This document shows positions 1-12,039 of a stretch of 64,000 nt of DNA, one piece after another; the stretch's first letter is position 1; the number at the start of each line of letters is the position of its first letter. Origin of the DNA: Cycas panzhihuaensis (lineage: Eukaryota; Cycadophyta); assembly GCA_023213395.1 (NCBI GenBank), contig CM041465.1, positions 151,535,741 to 151,599,740 of the forward strand. The letters run 5' to 3'. The notes below the pieces were generated by a model, which did no database searches, was not told where the DNA came from, and worked only from the letters and a program-made list of their open reading frames with translations. Position numbers and translations under genes: made by a program.

Positions 1-267
1 TTAGTGCCAACTTGGATTGAAGAAGTTCAGTAAGAATATGCCTAGGACCCATAGGGCCGAGCCATCATTCAACAACTTCAATTTGTAGACCTAATAGAGG
101 AAAAGCATCTAGAGTGAAGGAATGGCACAAGGGGAGGGCTTATCCACCCCAAACATCTAAGTTTAAAAACACTGTACTCCAAGAATGTCCTACCACCTCT
201 ATAATAGGACACGACAAGATAAAGCAGACCTATTGCAATGTAAGATAATCCCTTTTTCTAGAAAGGG

Positions 268-1388
268 ATGAAGAAATATATCTACGAGTTTGTGACTAAA
301 TGCAAGATGTGCCAATGGCATAAGGGAGAATGTGTAAAGCCCACTAAGTTGCTCCAACGATTATCAGATTTTATTATTGGATTATCAAACTCAGTGGGAA
401 AAAATGCAATCTTTGTGGTGGTTGGCCACTTGAGCAAGTATGCCCATTTTTGGAATATGCAATCCAACTTTAAGTCTAGTCAAATAGTCAAGTTGTTTGT
501 GAAGGAGATTCACTGTTTACATGATTTCCTAAGGTGATAGTAACTGATAGGATCCCAAATTCGGAAAAAAAAAAAACTCAGAACTAAAATGTTCCATCTA
601 GTAGGGATTCAACTAGCCATGAGAACACCTTATTATTCATAGCGTCATATATAGAGAGAAGTTGTAAACAAATATTTGGAAGGCTACATTTGCAAATTTA
701 CCTTTGGTAAGCAAAGCCAATGGCATAAATCATTACACGGCATAATGGTGTTGTAACATCACTTATGACTTGACAGCTGGAATGATGCTGTCCAATGCAC
801 TATATGGATATGACTTCCCATTCCAACCCATACGAGGATCCAATCAAAAGTTCCGGTAGTACAAATACAAGTGAAATAGATGGAAGAAGCATTGTGCATA
901 CTCAAAGACAACCTCAATTTGCAACAAGTAGAATGAAACAATAGGAAGACTGGCATTGGTTAGGAAGGTCTTTTGAGGTTTGGAGATTGGGTATTTCTAA
1001 GGCTTCAACTACACAAGTAGGCATCATTAAAAAAGACTAGGAAACATACACTCCAACCCAAATTTTGTGGACCTTTCAAGTCTAGAAAAAAATTGGTGAA
1101 GTTTCTTATGAATCGAACCTGCTAATTGGAAGAATCCAAAATATTTTTCATGTGTCATCCTTATAAAATAGGGTGGCAAAAGGATAATAACCTAAGATGT
1201 ATTATTGGAATTGGTTGAAGAAGGGTCCTTGATTGTTGAACTAATGGAAATCTTGAACATTTGGGCTAAGCAATTATGGAACAAACAAATTCACTCTAGT
1301 TAAATGGAAGAATCTGAACATTGAGGATGCAACATGGGAGAGTAAGGATGGCAACGAAGGAATCCACAAGTTCCCATGCTTTGAGGGC
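268..1388 (+). pseudogene. Integrase plus chromodomain remnant of element H
   Basis: The first 89 codons are open and hold the zinc-finger CKMC pair followed by the core motif KNAIFVVVGHLSKYAHFW, typical of plant gypsy integrases. The segment between the zinc finger and the core is shorter than normal, so part of the N-terminal core is deleted. Around 970-1160 the C-terminal domain is readable in pieces (GDWVFLRLQ, then GEVSYE and IFHVSSL). At about 1245-1388 there is a chromodomain remnant with VKWKNL-like and EDATWES motifs. Frameshifts and stops separate these blocks, so no functional protein is expected. Family assignment rests on motif recognition only. Confidence 0.8.
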
Positions 1389-1412
1389 AAAGGGTGTTAA
1401 GGGGAGGGGATA

Positions 1413-1890
1413 TGTTGCATATCCTTATCCCATGATCAACCAGCAGGTCAACTTCTATTCTATTTGTAGCCTTCTTTATGAGGCCAACCTCTATAAAGCA
1501 CGCTCATGTATTATTGTGAAGCCAACTTCTACAAAATCACGCTTATGTATTATGATGAGGCCAGCTTCCACCCTAAATTAGCATATATAAATAGTGGGGG
1601 TCTCAGTGGAATGAATCATCAGTCCTGTGAAATTATTTTGGCCCTCCTGTTAGAGGTGAGACTTGGAGGAACCTACCCTTGAAAAGGGCAGCAGCAGACC
1701 TCAGCCATTTCAGAGACAATTGACCTATTAACATTTAGAAGTACTGTCTTATCATTTCTACTATATTTAATAAAGGTGTACTTAACTAGAAAATCTCTTA
1801 ACTGCCTCTTATTTCTGCTACTAAATTATCATTTCTCTGCTGAATTGTTCATATTTATTATTATCAACTGTAACTAGTAGTTCCAGAACA
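1413..1890 (+). repeat. Probable 3' LTR of element H
   Basis: A purine-rich stretch (AAGGGGAGGGGA, about 1399-1410) is directly followed by TGTTGCATATCC, as expected for a polypurine tract next to an LTR. A candidate LTR runs to CCAGAACA at 1890, giving about 478 bp with TG...CA ends. It contains a TATA-like TATATAAATAG near 1584. Only one copy is in the window, so the right border is a best guess. Confidence 0.5.
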
Positions 1891-2162
1891 CTAGGACTGC
1901 ATGCAATCCCACTTGGAATTGCCAGATATGCATCCTGCTGTGTCTTGCAGCTTTATATGGCTGATGTATCAGTTTTGTTTGTGTTTGAAAATTCTTGCGT
2001 TTTGCCCTTCATAGATGATGTTTCATGTAGGAGTCATGATTAGAGAGAGATATTGGCATATGACTCACGAAGCAATGATTGAATGATTGTTGAGAGGGTT
2101 CCTTTCTTTACTTGTTTGTTATCATTTGTAGATGTGATTCTAATCTGGGATCCCGTCAATAG

Positions 2163-5137
2163 GTAGAAGAGAATGCTGAAATTGATGTGATAAGGAGAAG
2201 ATATCGTCAACTTGGTATGCCTTCAAAAATATAATCTCCTGTCTTGTACTTTTATTTGAGTGCATTTTGTGAATAGAATATGTAGTTATGCAGTAGTTGA
2301 ACCTTTTGTGACACTCATACTATATTTTTGCAGCACTGTTACTTCATCCAGACAAAAACAAACATCCAAAAGCAGAGGCTGCATTTAAACTCATTTCCGA
2401 GGTGAGCAAAGGAATTTTTATTTCATCACATAAGGGTAGAAATTGTGTCCCGTCACTTAAGGGTATAAACTGCATGCCTTGTTATATGTAATAATGTTGA
2501 TTGTGGCCAATAAGATTTGAAAACAAGATAATGCTCTTACAGATGCATAGAATGGGATTAGAACATCTAGGCCTATGCAGCCTTCTTACCCTGTTCACTT
2601 GACATTGACTTGTCAGAGGAATGAATGGAATACCTTCCAGGGTCCCTAGAACTATAATTTTATACTTACGTCCTATTGATTTCTTTAACATGCAGGGAAA
2701 GACATGTCTAAAGGGAAGTCGTGCCTTTTGTTTACATTTTAGCTGGTTAAATGACACAGCTGGGAAAAGGTGTTCACAGATATGTGCAGGGAAGCAATGT
2801 GGGGCCCAAGTTTGTACCTTGAACAAAGCAAAACAAAAGGAAATACAGATACACACAGACAGACGGAGTATCCTGATCTCCAGATGGCTGGACTGCCCAT
2901 CAAGGACTGTACTACAATGTCAAATAACAAGTCTTATTGAACTGACAGGCAATAAAACTGCATGAATTACTTTATTCCATCTCTGGTTTTTCTGTAACCC
3001 GTGATGCCTCCCATGGACTTGGGCAGTTGCTTTTCCTTCAGTTTTCTCTTTTTGTGATTATTTGATGCTAATTCTTCCTTGTAATGAGAGTTTCAGAGCA
3101 GCCCTTTTATTACCGTTATAATAATGTACATAGGAAGCTTTTCCCTTCTCGTTCTATGTTTCTCCATCACATTGTCCTACACTTACTAGACTGTTCACAC
3201 AGGTTGCCAATGTGTTAGTTCTGTTCCTCTGGATCCTGCTGGGGAACTGTATATTAGCTATCATTTTCCTGTCACTTTTGAGATTTTAGCTTCAGAGGAA
3301 GAATGCATTTTGATACGATAAGGCCATACATGGTCTATGTTTTTTGGGGTACACGCTACTTGGGTGTTAAGTGTTAAGGTTGGATGAACTTAATACGGTT
3401 TATTGGATCCAGAGTCCACTCTCTTCCGAGGAAGAATCTTGCCTGTTCCAACTTCTTCAGCGAAAACCTTCATACGTGTACTTGGGTGTATGTAATCTTG
3501 TAAAGTTGCATAACTTTGAGATCCCCAAATCTTCTTCTTTGTTTTGGAAAACAGGCACCATTGTCAAGCATCATTCTGACCAAAGGACTGGTGCTTAATT
3601 TGGCATAGCTACCTCAATTTACATTTCCTTGCACTTAACATTTAGTTTTGAAAATAGTACGCATGGCACTTATGAGTTCTGTTCAATTGAACCACGGTAT
3701 TCCTTGGCAAAGGTTTTGCCTAGCATTCTCAGTTCATTTTATAAAGGGAGCAGGTCATATAAGTTTCTGTACTCATGATAAATGTAGAAGTTTCCAAGTG
3801 GAATTGCTATCTGCATAGGTTGTTTTCTGCCGGCATGCAACTTATGTAGAAAAGGACGGTATTGGTGTGATTACTCTAAGAATAACCTGCTATGATTTTG
3901 GTTCCTGCAGGCTTACGCATGTCTTTCGGACAAGAGAAAACGAGCGGTGTTCAATGCAGAAAGATCTAAACTTCTGTGTAAAAAATGCTCACAGAAGTTG
4001 CAGAAACAAAACCATAAATTTACATTATCTGCTTCTGAGGCAGGCCAGTTTGGACACAAGCATTCAAAAAGTTCAAGACCGTTTGCTGAAAAAGATGGCA
4101 CCAGTTCTGAAAAGAAGTCTGATGAGGAAAGGCTCCAAATGTTCCGTGAAAGAGCGAAAGTAAGAGTCGATTCCAAAGCTCAAGCCTGGAAAGACAGACG
4201 GGCTAGATTCAAGGAAGAATTTCAGGCTGTGAATAAGACATTCCGGTGTAACAGAGTCAACAGAAAAGAAATACCGACTTTTGAAGCAAGTGAATCCCAG
4301 GTTACCAACTACCCCCATCGAATGGTGCCAATGGAGAAGACAATAAGGTCAGAAATTCCAATTTTCAAGGATTCAGAAGATAGGTTCCTCTGGCACACCT
4401 ATTCTAGGAATGTTTCCACATCCGAGACAAGAAGCCGCCGTAGAGGAGAGAAGCTAGAAACCCCGATTTATGAAGAACGAATTGGCAACAAGGTTCCTTT
4501 CTCGGACCTAAAGCGAAATTTCCTTCATAAAGACCTGAAGAACATCCTCAAGGAACGACATGCAATCTGTCGGGACCCTCTCAAAGCATCAAGAAACTTG
4601 GAGGGATTGCTGCGGAAGTTGCGAATGGAGACTGGGTGTGATGCACAACAATATGGTATTTTTCGTGAGTCAGACATTTGGAGGAGAAACAAAATGGAGG
4701 ACGGTAAAAATTCTACGGATCTTAACAATTGGTATTATGACAGAGGTTCTGAAACTTCAGAAACGGATGGGGAAGATACCGAGTCCTTGGACTGGTACAA
4801 CTCTCTGTTTAAGAAGAATCGCCTCCCTCACGTGGGGGAGGATCAATACAGAAATGTGGTAAGGAAGAAGCTGCCAGAAGAGTCTAACCCACCCACAAGA
4901 AACACATGTTCCTATCCGGAAGCGTGTGATAAAACTTGTGGGGGTGCACAGAATGCTGTTTGCGGAAAGAATGTGAGGAGATCGGATGACTTGTTGAAGA
5001 CTCTGGAACATTTGAGAGAGGAGGCAAAGGGTGCAGCTGCAACACTTGAGAAGCTTAGGAGGAGTGTTGGGACGGAGGAGGATCATGTTGTTAGCAACTT
5101 GTTCTGTCAAAAGCGGCCAGTAGCAGCAGGATCCTAG
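2163..5137 (+). CDS. J-domain (DnaJ-like) protein, three 3' exons, N-terminus missing
   Basis: Exons are 2163-2214, 2334-2401 and 3911-5137, with introns GTATGC...TTTGCAG and GTGAGC...CCTGCAG. Phases match (codon split after CTTG, then phase 0). The joined product starts inside a J domain: helix II with RRRYRQLALLLHPDKNK, which keeps the HPD tripeptide needed to stimulate Hsp70 ATPase, then helix III (AFKLISEAYACLSD) and KRKRAVFNAERSK. A charged, low-complexity tail of nearly 400 residues follows, with a predicted coiled-coil stretch near the end (LEHLREEAKGAAATLEKLRR) and a TAG stop at 5135. No signal peptide or membrane segment is visible in this part. The first exon must begin upstream: an in-frame TAG lies just before the AG acceptor at 2161-2162, and no helix I exon was found. 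Role: Hsp70 co-chaperone of the plant J-protein group with long unique tails; the client is unknown. Intron 2 (1.5 kb) shows no recognisable element. Confidence 0.85.
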
Positions 5138-5964
5138 TTATTCTATACGAAGATTTGTTATTCTACCTATATGGTGGATTAAGGTTTTATGCGTACCTCT
5201 CTATTTCCAAATATATTCAGCTTTGATTTTCAATGGACCTATATGAACTGTATGTGTGAAGGTAAATGACAATTTTCACTTTACATCATTTTCTTTAAGC
5301 TTGCTACTTGGTAAACTTTTTGTTAGGACTCGCAGATAGTTAAGATATAAAGCATGGATCACTTATACCAATGCACTGCGGGTAAGGCTCAGGAAAGAAC
5401 CCAAAGGGCCAACATTGACGAAATTACATTTAGAGAACATCCAGGAGCTTTGCACATCATGTTGTTAGGGTCAATTACATAAGTCCTTACACTTCACGAT
5501 GCCAGATGCCATCTTTGATTAAGACCTTCAAAGTTTCAAATATTGTCGTGTTAGAACATGTTAATTTATGTAGCAGGTGGTATTTGACACTAGCAATTTA
5601 AGCAAGCAGTATGAGAGGCTTACAGCAATCAGTTGATGGTGCACTTTTGTCAATTTTGGTAATTTGAACAAGCCCACAGATGTGTAGCTTGTTGAAAAGC
5701 TGAATTTGGTTTGTGATTTCCTGAGAAACTAGATTTCATAAAAAGTGGGTCCAAAGATTGATATGTGATTTACATTGCCAATTCTGTGTAGCTGGAAACC
5801 TTTTGATTTTTAACTAAGCTTGGACTAGTATCTTTTCTCGTCTCCATCAATAATTATAGTCAGATCTCATATAGTCTGCATTATGCAACATAGTACATAG
5901 CCACTGCCATTGGAATCAAAGACTTCAACCGTGCACCATTGTTCTAAGATGCCGAAATGATACT

Positions 5965-6016
5965 TAATTTTGAATACATTCAAAAAGTGGTAATTTTGAA
6001 TACATTCGAAGCGTGG
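5965..6016. repeat. Tandem duplication of a 26-bp unit
   Basis: Two adjacent copies starting TAATTTTGAATACATTC, differing at three positions near the 3' part of the unit. No function is suggested. Confidence 0.85.
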
Positions 6017-6690
6017 TACTGTGAAATGCATTTTGCTTCAGTTTGGTAGGAGTGAAATGTTTCATCATGCTTTCATATATGGTGGAATTTTCACTTACAG
6101 CTGTTGGGTTTTCTAAAGGTTTTTGTTTACCAGTATATATGCTAAGGCCGGATACTTAATACGTGGGATGTACTTAGCAGAATCAATAAATCACATCTAT
6201 GTCTCTATGCAAAACCACAATTTCATTATTTAGGGCTTCCCTTTTGCTATTCATATAAAACCAAATATATTTACAAGCTGTATTTTGCACTAATTTCTTT
6301 AAAAATTTGTGCAATGCATTTTATACACATTTTTGGGAGTGGAATTTGAGGTTCCATGGAGCTTTTGCAATTGTGACTCAGAGACACATTAGGACCAAAT
6401 CTCTAGAGTCCACAATTGCATTTGCCCTCGGAATTTATATCTTCCTTTCTAGTAAAGACATGATGCAAAAGGAAACATGGCTAAAATAAAGATGGTGTAG
6501 TTTGAGCACAAATAAGAGAAACAACAATTGCCAATATCAAAATAATTTCTATGTACCATATCATATGAAAATTTCAACATATCATGTACAAGTTGTGTCA
6601 TGAATCGACCATTCCATAGGATTCTCTACCTCAACATTTTAAAAATTAAACACGAAAGTTTAAATTAGTTTTAGTTCATTAGTTGTATTT

Positions 6691-6734
6691 AGGAAGAGTA
6701 AATTCATGTTCTAGGAAGAGTAAATTCATGTTCT
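6691..6734. repeat. Perfect tandem duplication of a 22-bp unit
   Basis: Two identical head-to-tail copies beginning AGGAAGAGTAAATTCATG. The perfect identity suggests a recent slippage or repair event (or an assembly duplication). Confidence 0.9.
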
Positions 6735-7966
6735 AGGTTTTGGAATGAGAGTTCTACGTGATACAAGTTATCGTGAGACATTTCTATATGTACTACCCCA
6801 AGTCCAAGGCTAGAGTCATGCCTTAGCACAACTTTCCTATCCAATGCCCTTTTTGAAGTAGTGCTTCCACATACAAAATATAAGAATAGTGTCCTGGTCA
6901 TTGTTTCCTCTAATGCTTTGGAATCCCTTTTATGCAATTTGCTTAATATGTCTTAATATAATTTCATAATTTATTTCAAATTAAGAAAGAATTTCAATTC
7001 ATTGAATAGAAATTTTAACTAAGTACTGATCATAGAGAAGGCATTTGAATATAATGTGGTTTTATTTTAGAAGAACTTAATAGAAATTGTTTTCCATTTA
7101 TTCAATGCACCATTTAGGTGGATAACTAGTTATCAAGTTTAGGGCATTCTTGTTTAAGGATGCTTTTCACTTCTTATCAAGTGAGTATAGTTCACAAGTG
7201 TGAACTCGACAATCTTTCTAGACCACTTATTGTGAGAGTTAACTATATTTTTATATTGGTTGTCGTAATTTCTGATTACATCATAGTAACTTAGTTTATT
7301 CCATCCTAACAAGGTCTATTCATTCCATGGCAACAAATACCTATGAAGCTACTTGGTGACAAATGCTTAATAACAAATGCTCGTGGTCTACTTCTCTAAA
7401 TATTCAATGCATTTGGACTTTGAGTACTCAATACAGTAGAATACACAATGATTTAGAATAGTTGGGTCCATCCCATGGTCTGTCTTTTAGTGTTTGAGAT
7501 TTAATTTTATTTTGCTTGCAAGTGCCATATTTTTAGCATTAAATTCCCATAAATCAACCATGGTATTCAATAACAATATACAAGCATAACATAATTCATT
7601 TGCATTCCTATTGATCAAAATTTGCAAGTATGAATAGTGCTAATTATTTTTGAACTTGCATTCCATCAACACATATCATTATAATGACCATTTTTAATCG
7701 TTTCATTATGACCATTATATGTTTCATTCATCGACTTAAGACTAAGTAATGGCATTCATCATTTTAAAGCAATCATTCAATGTTATGTCCATGATTATAG
7801 CATAAACAAGTGTGGCAACTATATATCATGCTTCTAAACAATGTCATATTTTGAGTTATGCACATAATTATTTTTATAGGTGTAATTAATGCATTTATGT
7901 ATATGCTTTAAGGACTTGATTTGACATAATCTTGTATCCTCCTTAACAGATCACTTTTCAACTAGG

Positions 7967-7990
7967 TATATATATATATATATATATATA
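7967..7990. repeat. (TA)12 microsatellite
   Basis: Uninterrupted TA dinucleotide run of 12 units within AT-rich intergenic DNA. Confidence 0.95.
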
Positions 7991-8044
7991 TTTATCTTAT
8001 ACTTTTGTTCAAATGTGAATTCTTTTAATTTTATAGTTTTGTTT

Positions 8045-8141
8045 ATCCTATGTAAAGTGGAAGCTTATTCCATGCTTTACCAAGCGTGAAGATACACCAT
8101 TTAGCCTTGCTCATCCTATGTAAGGTGGAAGCTTATTCCAT
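8045..8141. repeat. Direct repeat of about 29 bp, 39 bp apart
   Basis: ATCCTATGTAAAGTGGAAGC with its continuation CTTATTCCAT occurs at 8045-8073 and again at 8113-8141 with one substitution. Both copies are followed, at different distances, by a second shared word, ACACC. Confidence 0.85.
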
Positions 8142-9616
8142 AATACACCGTTTTTTACTTACTAGAATAGTTAGTGTGTTGTGTTGGGTTTGTGTTATAT
8201 CATGATACAAAGTGTTGGACTTTTTCTTTTGACACCTTGAACAATGCTATCTTTAGATTGTTTGTTCTTGCATAATACAAAAACAATAGTCAGATTGCTT
8301 AGATGGACAGCATAAACGAATGAGTACATGATATAAACAAGGAAAGAATAGAGGGGAAATAAATGTAAGTGTAGATGTTAGATGCATAGATTTATTTGGC
8401 TTCTTTGGGATACAAGTTTCATTTGATCAACACAAAATTTGCAGTGAATGATTCCACCATGTAAAAGGGAAGGTTTCTAGCTTTCCAACAAGTGGTGGAG
8501 CACTAATAAAGGACATCAGAATGAGAAGATATGAGAGTTTGAAGTGGACCTCTATGTTAAGTTCATTTGAATAAAAGGCTTTTTGCAAACCCATAATTTA
8601 GCTAATGGGTTTGGATGCCCCAGGATCCAACTCCAAAATTGCGAAATAAAGGTCATAAAGGGGAGAGTCTTTTATAATTTTGCAAACAAGTAAGTGAACA
8701 AGACTCTCCAGATATCTAATTGCAAAGTCATGAAATAAGATAATACAAAGAAAAGCATTTCACATTTCCATGAATGAGTAGTTGAGTAGGGCCCCTTGAT
8801 TGTTTTGTTGCAAAATCACGGAAGACAAAGGATTACAAGGTGAAATTTTGACTTCCGAACATCCAAGAAATTGATTGTAATTTACTCAACTAAAGCCAAA
8901 TTTGGGTGAAACTAGTCTTGTTGGAACCACATTAAAAGCACCTAAACAAGTAGGACCCACTCAAGAACCCCATACGTGAAGCTATTTAGGTGGTTAAGTG
9001 TAGTGGACAATTGATAGTTACTTCAACAACGTTAACTGTGAGCAGTTTTGTAGCCACTAAGCACTATTGTAGCAACAAGAGTTTGGATCCTCCGCTCGAC
9101 CTTAATAGCATTAGTGGCAAGGAACTAAATCATTCTAGGAGATGAGGTTTAGTTTGGAATCGTGTGAGAAGGAAGTATCTTTTGGTCAATTTTTTATTCT
9201 AGAGGTAGTTGGCAACATACAAGGGCAGGTTTTGTGAAACAACTATGGAGCAACCAAACAAATTTAAAGGATATAGGTTTGGATTTTGGGTCTGATTTTT
9301 GGTGACATGATAAAAGAGAGGTGCCTAAAGCTATTGACAAGATTTTTATGAATTATCCATGGCTTTAGCAAGAGTAATTCTGAGTCAAGAGGACAAAAAC
9401 ACACTCTTTTTTTGGCAAGAAATATTTAGATAGTTTTATTTCTTCAAGAAGTTTGCTATAGGGTTTAGGAAAGTGGTTGAGAAGAACTACCTTGGTTATT
9501 TTCAAGTGTTGGCTATTTAATATCCAACTCATATAAGATCCTATGGCTTAAAAATATAGTTTCAAAAGAGATCATCTAGAAAGGTTTGCATCTCTTGGTG
9601 ATCACTACCATCCCAT

Positions 9617-10540
9617 GTAAGGGACTTAATTAGTTAGTGTCATGAATGTGTGTGTGATTTACTATTTTAATCCCATTGAGCTATTTTATGGGTCTCAAAT
9701 TACGGTTTGAGATAGGATTGAGTGAGTCTCCTATGTTCTAGTTATCATTGTTATAAATGAACTTGGGTTGAATGAGTCCCTACTTCCTTATAGGGTTGAG
9801 TGAGTCCCTTATGTGATTTTTAGCAAGAACTTGGCTTGAGTGAGTCCTAACTTCTTGTAAGGGTTGAATGAGTCCCCTCGAGGGTTGAGTGAGTCATCTC
9901 CTTATTCGTGATTAGCCATGTGGTATGGCACGCATGGGTCACACAGTGAGATAGTCCAACAAAATTGATTTAGTAGTGAACCATATGTGGGATGACATTT
10001 TTTGGTTGTGTCTTGAAGGACGAGTAAAGTGTGGAAGTACAAAATATTATAGCAAGGAATACAATACTGCAATAGTTACTATTTACAGAATCAGTAATCC
10101 AAAGAGGTCTTTTGTGAAGGGGAGAGTTTGAGAATTGTGCGAAGAGTAACACACCAATATTCTAATGTTCATATCATGTACTCAAACTCATGGGTGACTT
10201 CCTTCCTAGGATTTTGAATCGTTGGGTGGTGAATCTGTCTTAGCAATTTTGTTGTTTTTCCATCATCATGATATTTGTAAGATGTCTTATTGGTAATTAA
10301 ATTACTTTAGCTTTTTATATTTTTGTATTGTTGTCACCCATTAAAGAAATCTAGTTATAACTATAAGAGTACTCCTATTTACTTGGATTTTTCGTATCCA
10401 TTAGGCAAATGTATTTTGTTGTGCAAGTATCATTGTGATTAAGCTCCATAAGTTTAAGTTTGAATAGTAAGTGTTGGCCTTCTTGGGTAACTTTAGTGAG
10501 TTTCATTGAGATAGAGCCACAAGTGCTAATGGGATCATGA
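9617..10540 (+). repeat. Probable 5' LTR of element D (borders uncertain)
   Basis: The segment just left of the primer-binding-site-like sequence should be the 5' LTR. A candidate start is TGTAAGGGACTTAATTAG at about 9617. No second LTR copy is in the window to confirm the borders. It holds the GGGTTGAGTGAGTCCC repeat cluster. Confidence 0.35.
9715..9896. repeat. Six dispersed copies of GGGTTGAGTGAGTCCC
   Basis: Copies start at about 9715, 9765, 9793, 9832, 9861 and 9882 with small changes (GAGTGAGTCC core). The second and third copies with their spacer, and the fourth and fifth with theirs, form a higher-order direct repeat of about 49 bp that begins GAACTTGG in both. Such repeats occur in LTR promoters, but no role is shown here. 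Confidence 0.8.
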
Positions 10541-10546
10541 AAGTTG

Positions 10547-10562
10547 TGATATCAGGGTAGCC
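10547..10562 (+). other. Degenerate primer binding site of element D
   Basis: TGATATCAGGGTAGCC resembles the plant initiator-tRNA-Met primer site TGGTATCAGAGCC with two or three changes and a short insertion. It lies between the putative LTR and the gag remnant. Confidence 0.55.
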
Positions 10563-11218
10563 AAGTTTGGAAACTTATAGAGAACTTATTAGAGAGTGGT
10601 TTGAAGCTTGCAAAGGGATTGCTAGAGTCTCCAAGTTGAAGCTGGAGTGGCCAAAAGAAATTTGAGAGTTTGTCAAATTTTAACACAAACATAGTAAGTG
10701 AAGACCATTAAGCTTTGAATAGAGAAAACTCCATTTAGGTAAGCAAGAGGCACTATGAGGATAAGAGAAGTATTTTATTAGGATGATGCCCAAGCCGCTC
10801 ATGAAGATCGAGAAGATCCCAGCCTTAAAAACGTAAGTACGGAGGATATTCTAAGATATAGAGGATGTATATAGAATGACATTTCAATGCCCTTGGTAGA
10901 AACTATTTGTGAACTACAAGATCAATTAAAGAACTATAAGGAGGACAATGAAAGGATTTTGAGGAGTTATGAGCTAATGCTCTACAACATCTAACAAATA
11001 ATCGAGTAGGAGAGAACTGAGAGAGCTCAAAACACCAGAATAAATGGAAGTAACCATCAACTTGCGAACATTTGAGCACGGGAACTGAGAGAAGGAGTTG
11101 AGATCATAGTGAAAAGCATTGTTTTAGTGGTACTGAATTTTCTAGTGAAATTTCAAAGTTAAGATGAGATGAATGTGAAGATAGAAAGAGTACACTCTAA
11201 TTCAAAATTAGAAAGGTA

Positions 11219-11935
11219 AGGCCACCCATGTTCAATGGAGAAATCAATAGTGAAGATGAAGTCATGGTTACTCAACAATGAGAAGTACTTCAGTTTGAAT
11301 GACTTCAACTCCAATTAGAATATGAGAATTACTCTATATAACTTGTCTAGGAAAGCATCCTTGTGGTGGGAGTATCACAAAATGGTCAAGGGCTTATGAG
11401 AAAGAGAAATGAGATGGATTAAATTTATTATGTACTTCAAATAGAAGAATCTCTCTGAGCAATGCTTTGATAAAAGGATAGAAGTCTTCTATGAGTTGAA
11501 GTAACGAAGGAGGATAGTAGATGAATACGAGAGGGAATTTATAGAGTGGCTCCAATGCGCACCATACATTCAAATAGAGATGGTGAAAACCTATAGGTTC
11601 ATTAGTATGTTGAATGAGAACATCCAGAACAAAATTAGGATACATGAGCCTAAAACTTTAGAAAAAACAACCTACAAGGCTCTGTTTTGCAAGGACCAAT
11701 GGATAAGGACATATGATAAATTGATTGGCTGGAAAGGAAAATGGTAAGCGAGGCAAGGACCACCAAAGGGGGATTTCAAACCTCCAAGATTTAACCACGG
11801 AGGGAGAATCTACAACCACTGGTAGGGTAATCCAAGACCTAATCCATCACTTGCCAATGCTTTAAGCAATCTAGGTGAAGGTAGATATTACCAATGCAAT
11901 GAGCAAGGACATTATGCCTTAAAATATCCATAGAA
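11219..11935 (+). pseudogene. gag remnant of element D
   Basis: Readable pieces are MFNGEINSEDE, NEKYFSLNDF-like, YNLSRKASLWWEYHK and FKxKNLSEQCFDKRIEVFYELK, which match the retrotransposon gag (PF03732-type) core. A knuckle-like YYQCNEQGHYALKYP lies near 11885-11930, with the first and last Cys of CCHC replaced. Several stops interrupt it. Gag would have formed the virus-like particle. Confidence 0.7.
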
Positions 11936-12039
11936 ACTAGGGATAGGAGGAGTAACCCACAATGTAGAACTGCAATCGATGGTAGTAGATGAGGCCCAAG
12001 GAATAGGTACACGCATGTATGTGCAACAATGAAAAGAAG

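Larger units (their letters stand above)
1..1890 (+). mobile_element. Element H: 3' part of a decayed chromodomain Ty3/gypsy retrotransposon
   Basis: The left window edge cuts this element. Going right there are faint RNase H to integrase spacer remains, an integrase zinc-finger remnant and core, the integrase C-terminal domain, a chromodomain, a purine-rich tract and a 3' LTR. This order is that of plant chromoviruses (Ty3/gypsy with an integrase-linked chromodomain). Many in-frame stops and a deletion inside the integrase show it is old. It has the same orientation as the J-domain gene that follows and may lie in that gene's upstream intron. No 5' LTR or target duplication can be checked because the left end is outside the window. 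Confidence 0.8.
5138..9616. other. AT-rich non-coding region downstream of the J-domain gene
   Basis: The first 200-300 bases are presumably the 3' UTR of the J-domain gene, although no canonical AATAAA was seen close to the stop. The rest is AT-rich with no open frame that resembles a protein. It holds several short tandem or near-tandem duplications (listed separately) and a TA microsatellite. It may include the eroded flank of element D or other old repeats, but nothing can be identified. Confidence 0.6.

Noticed and set aside
2482-2965. Overlapping open frames on both strands in the second intron of the J-domain gene
   Set aside because: Position inside a GT-AG intron, no domain similarity seen, and frames on both strands overlap. 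Chance frames.
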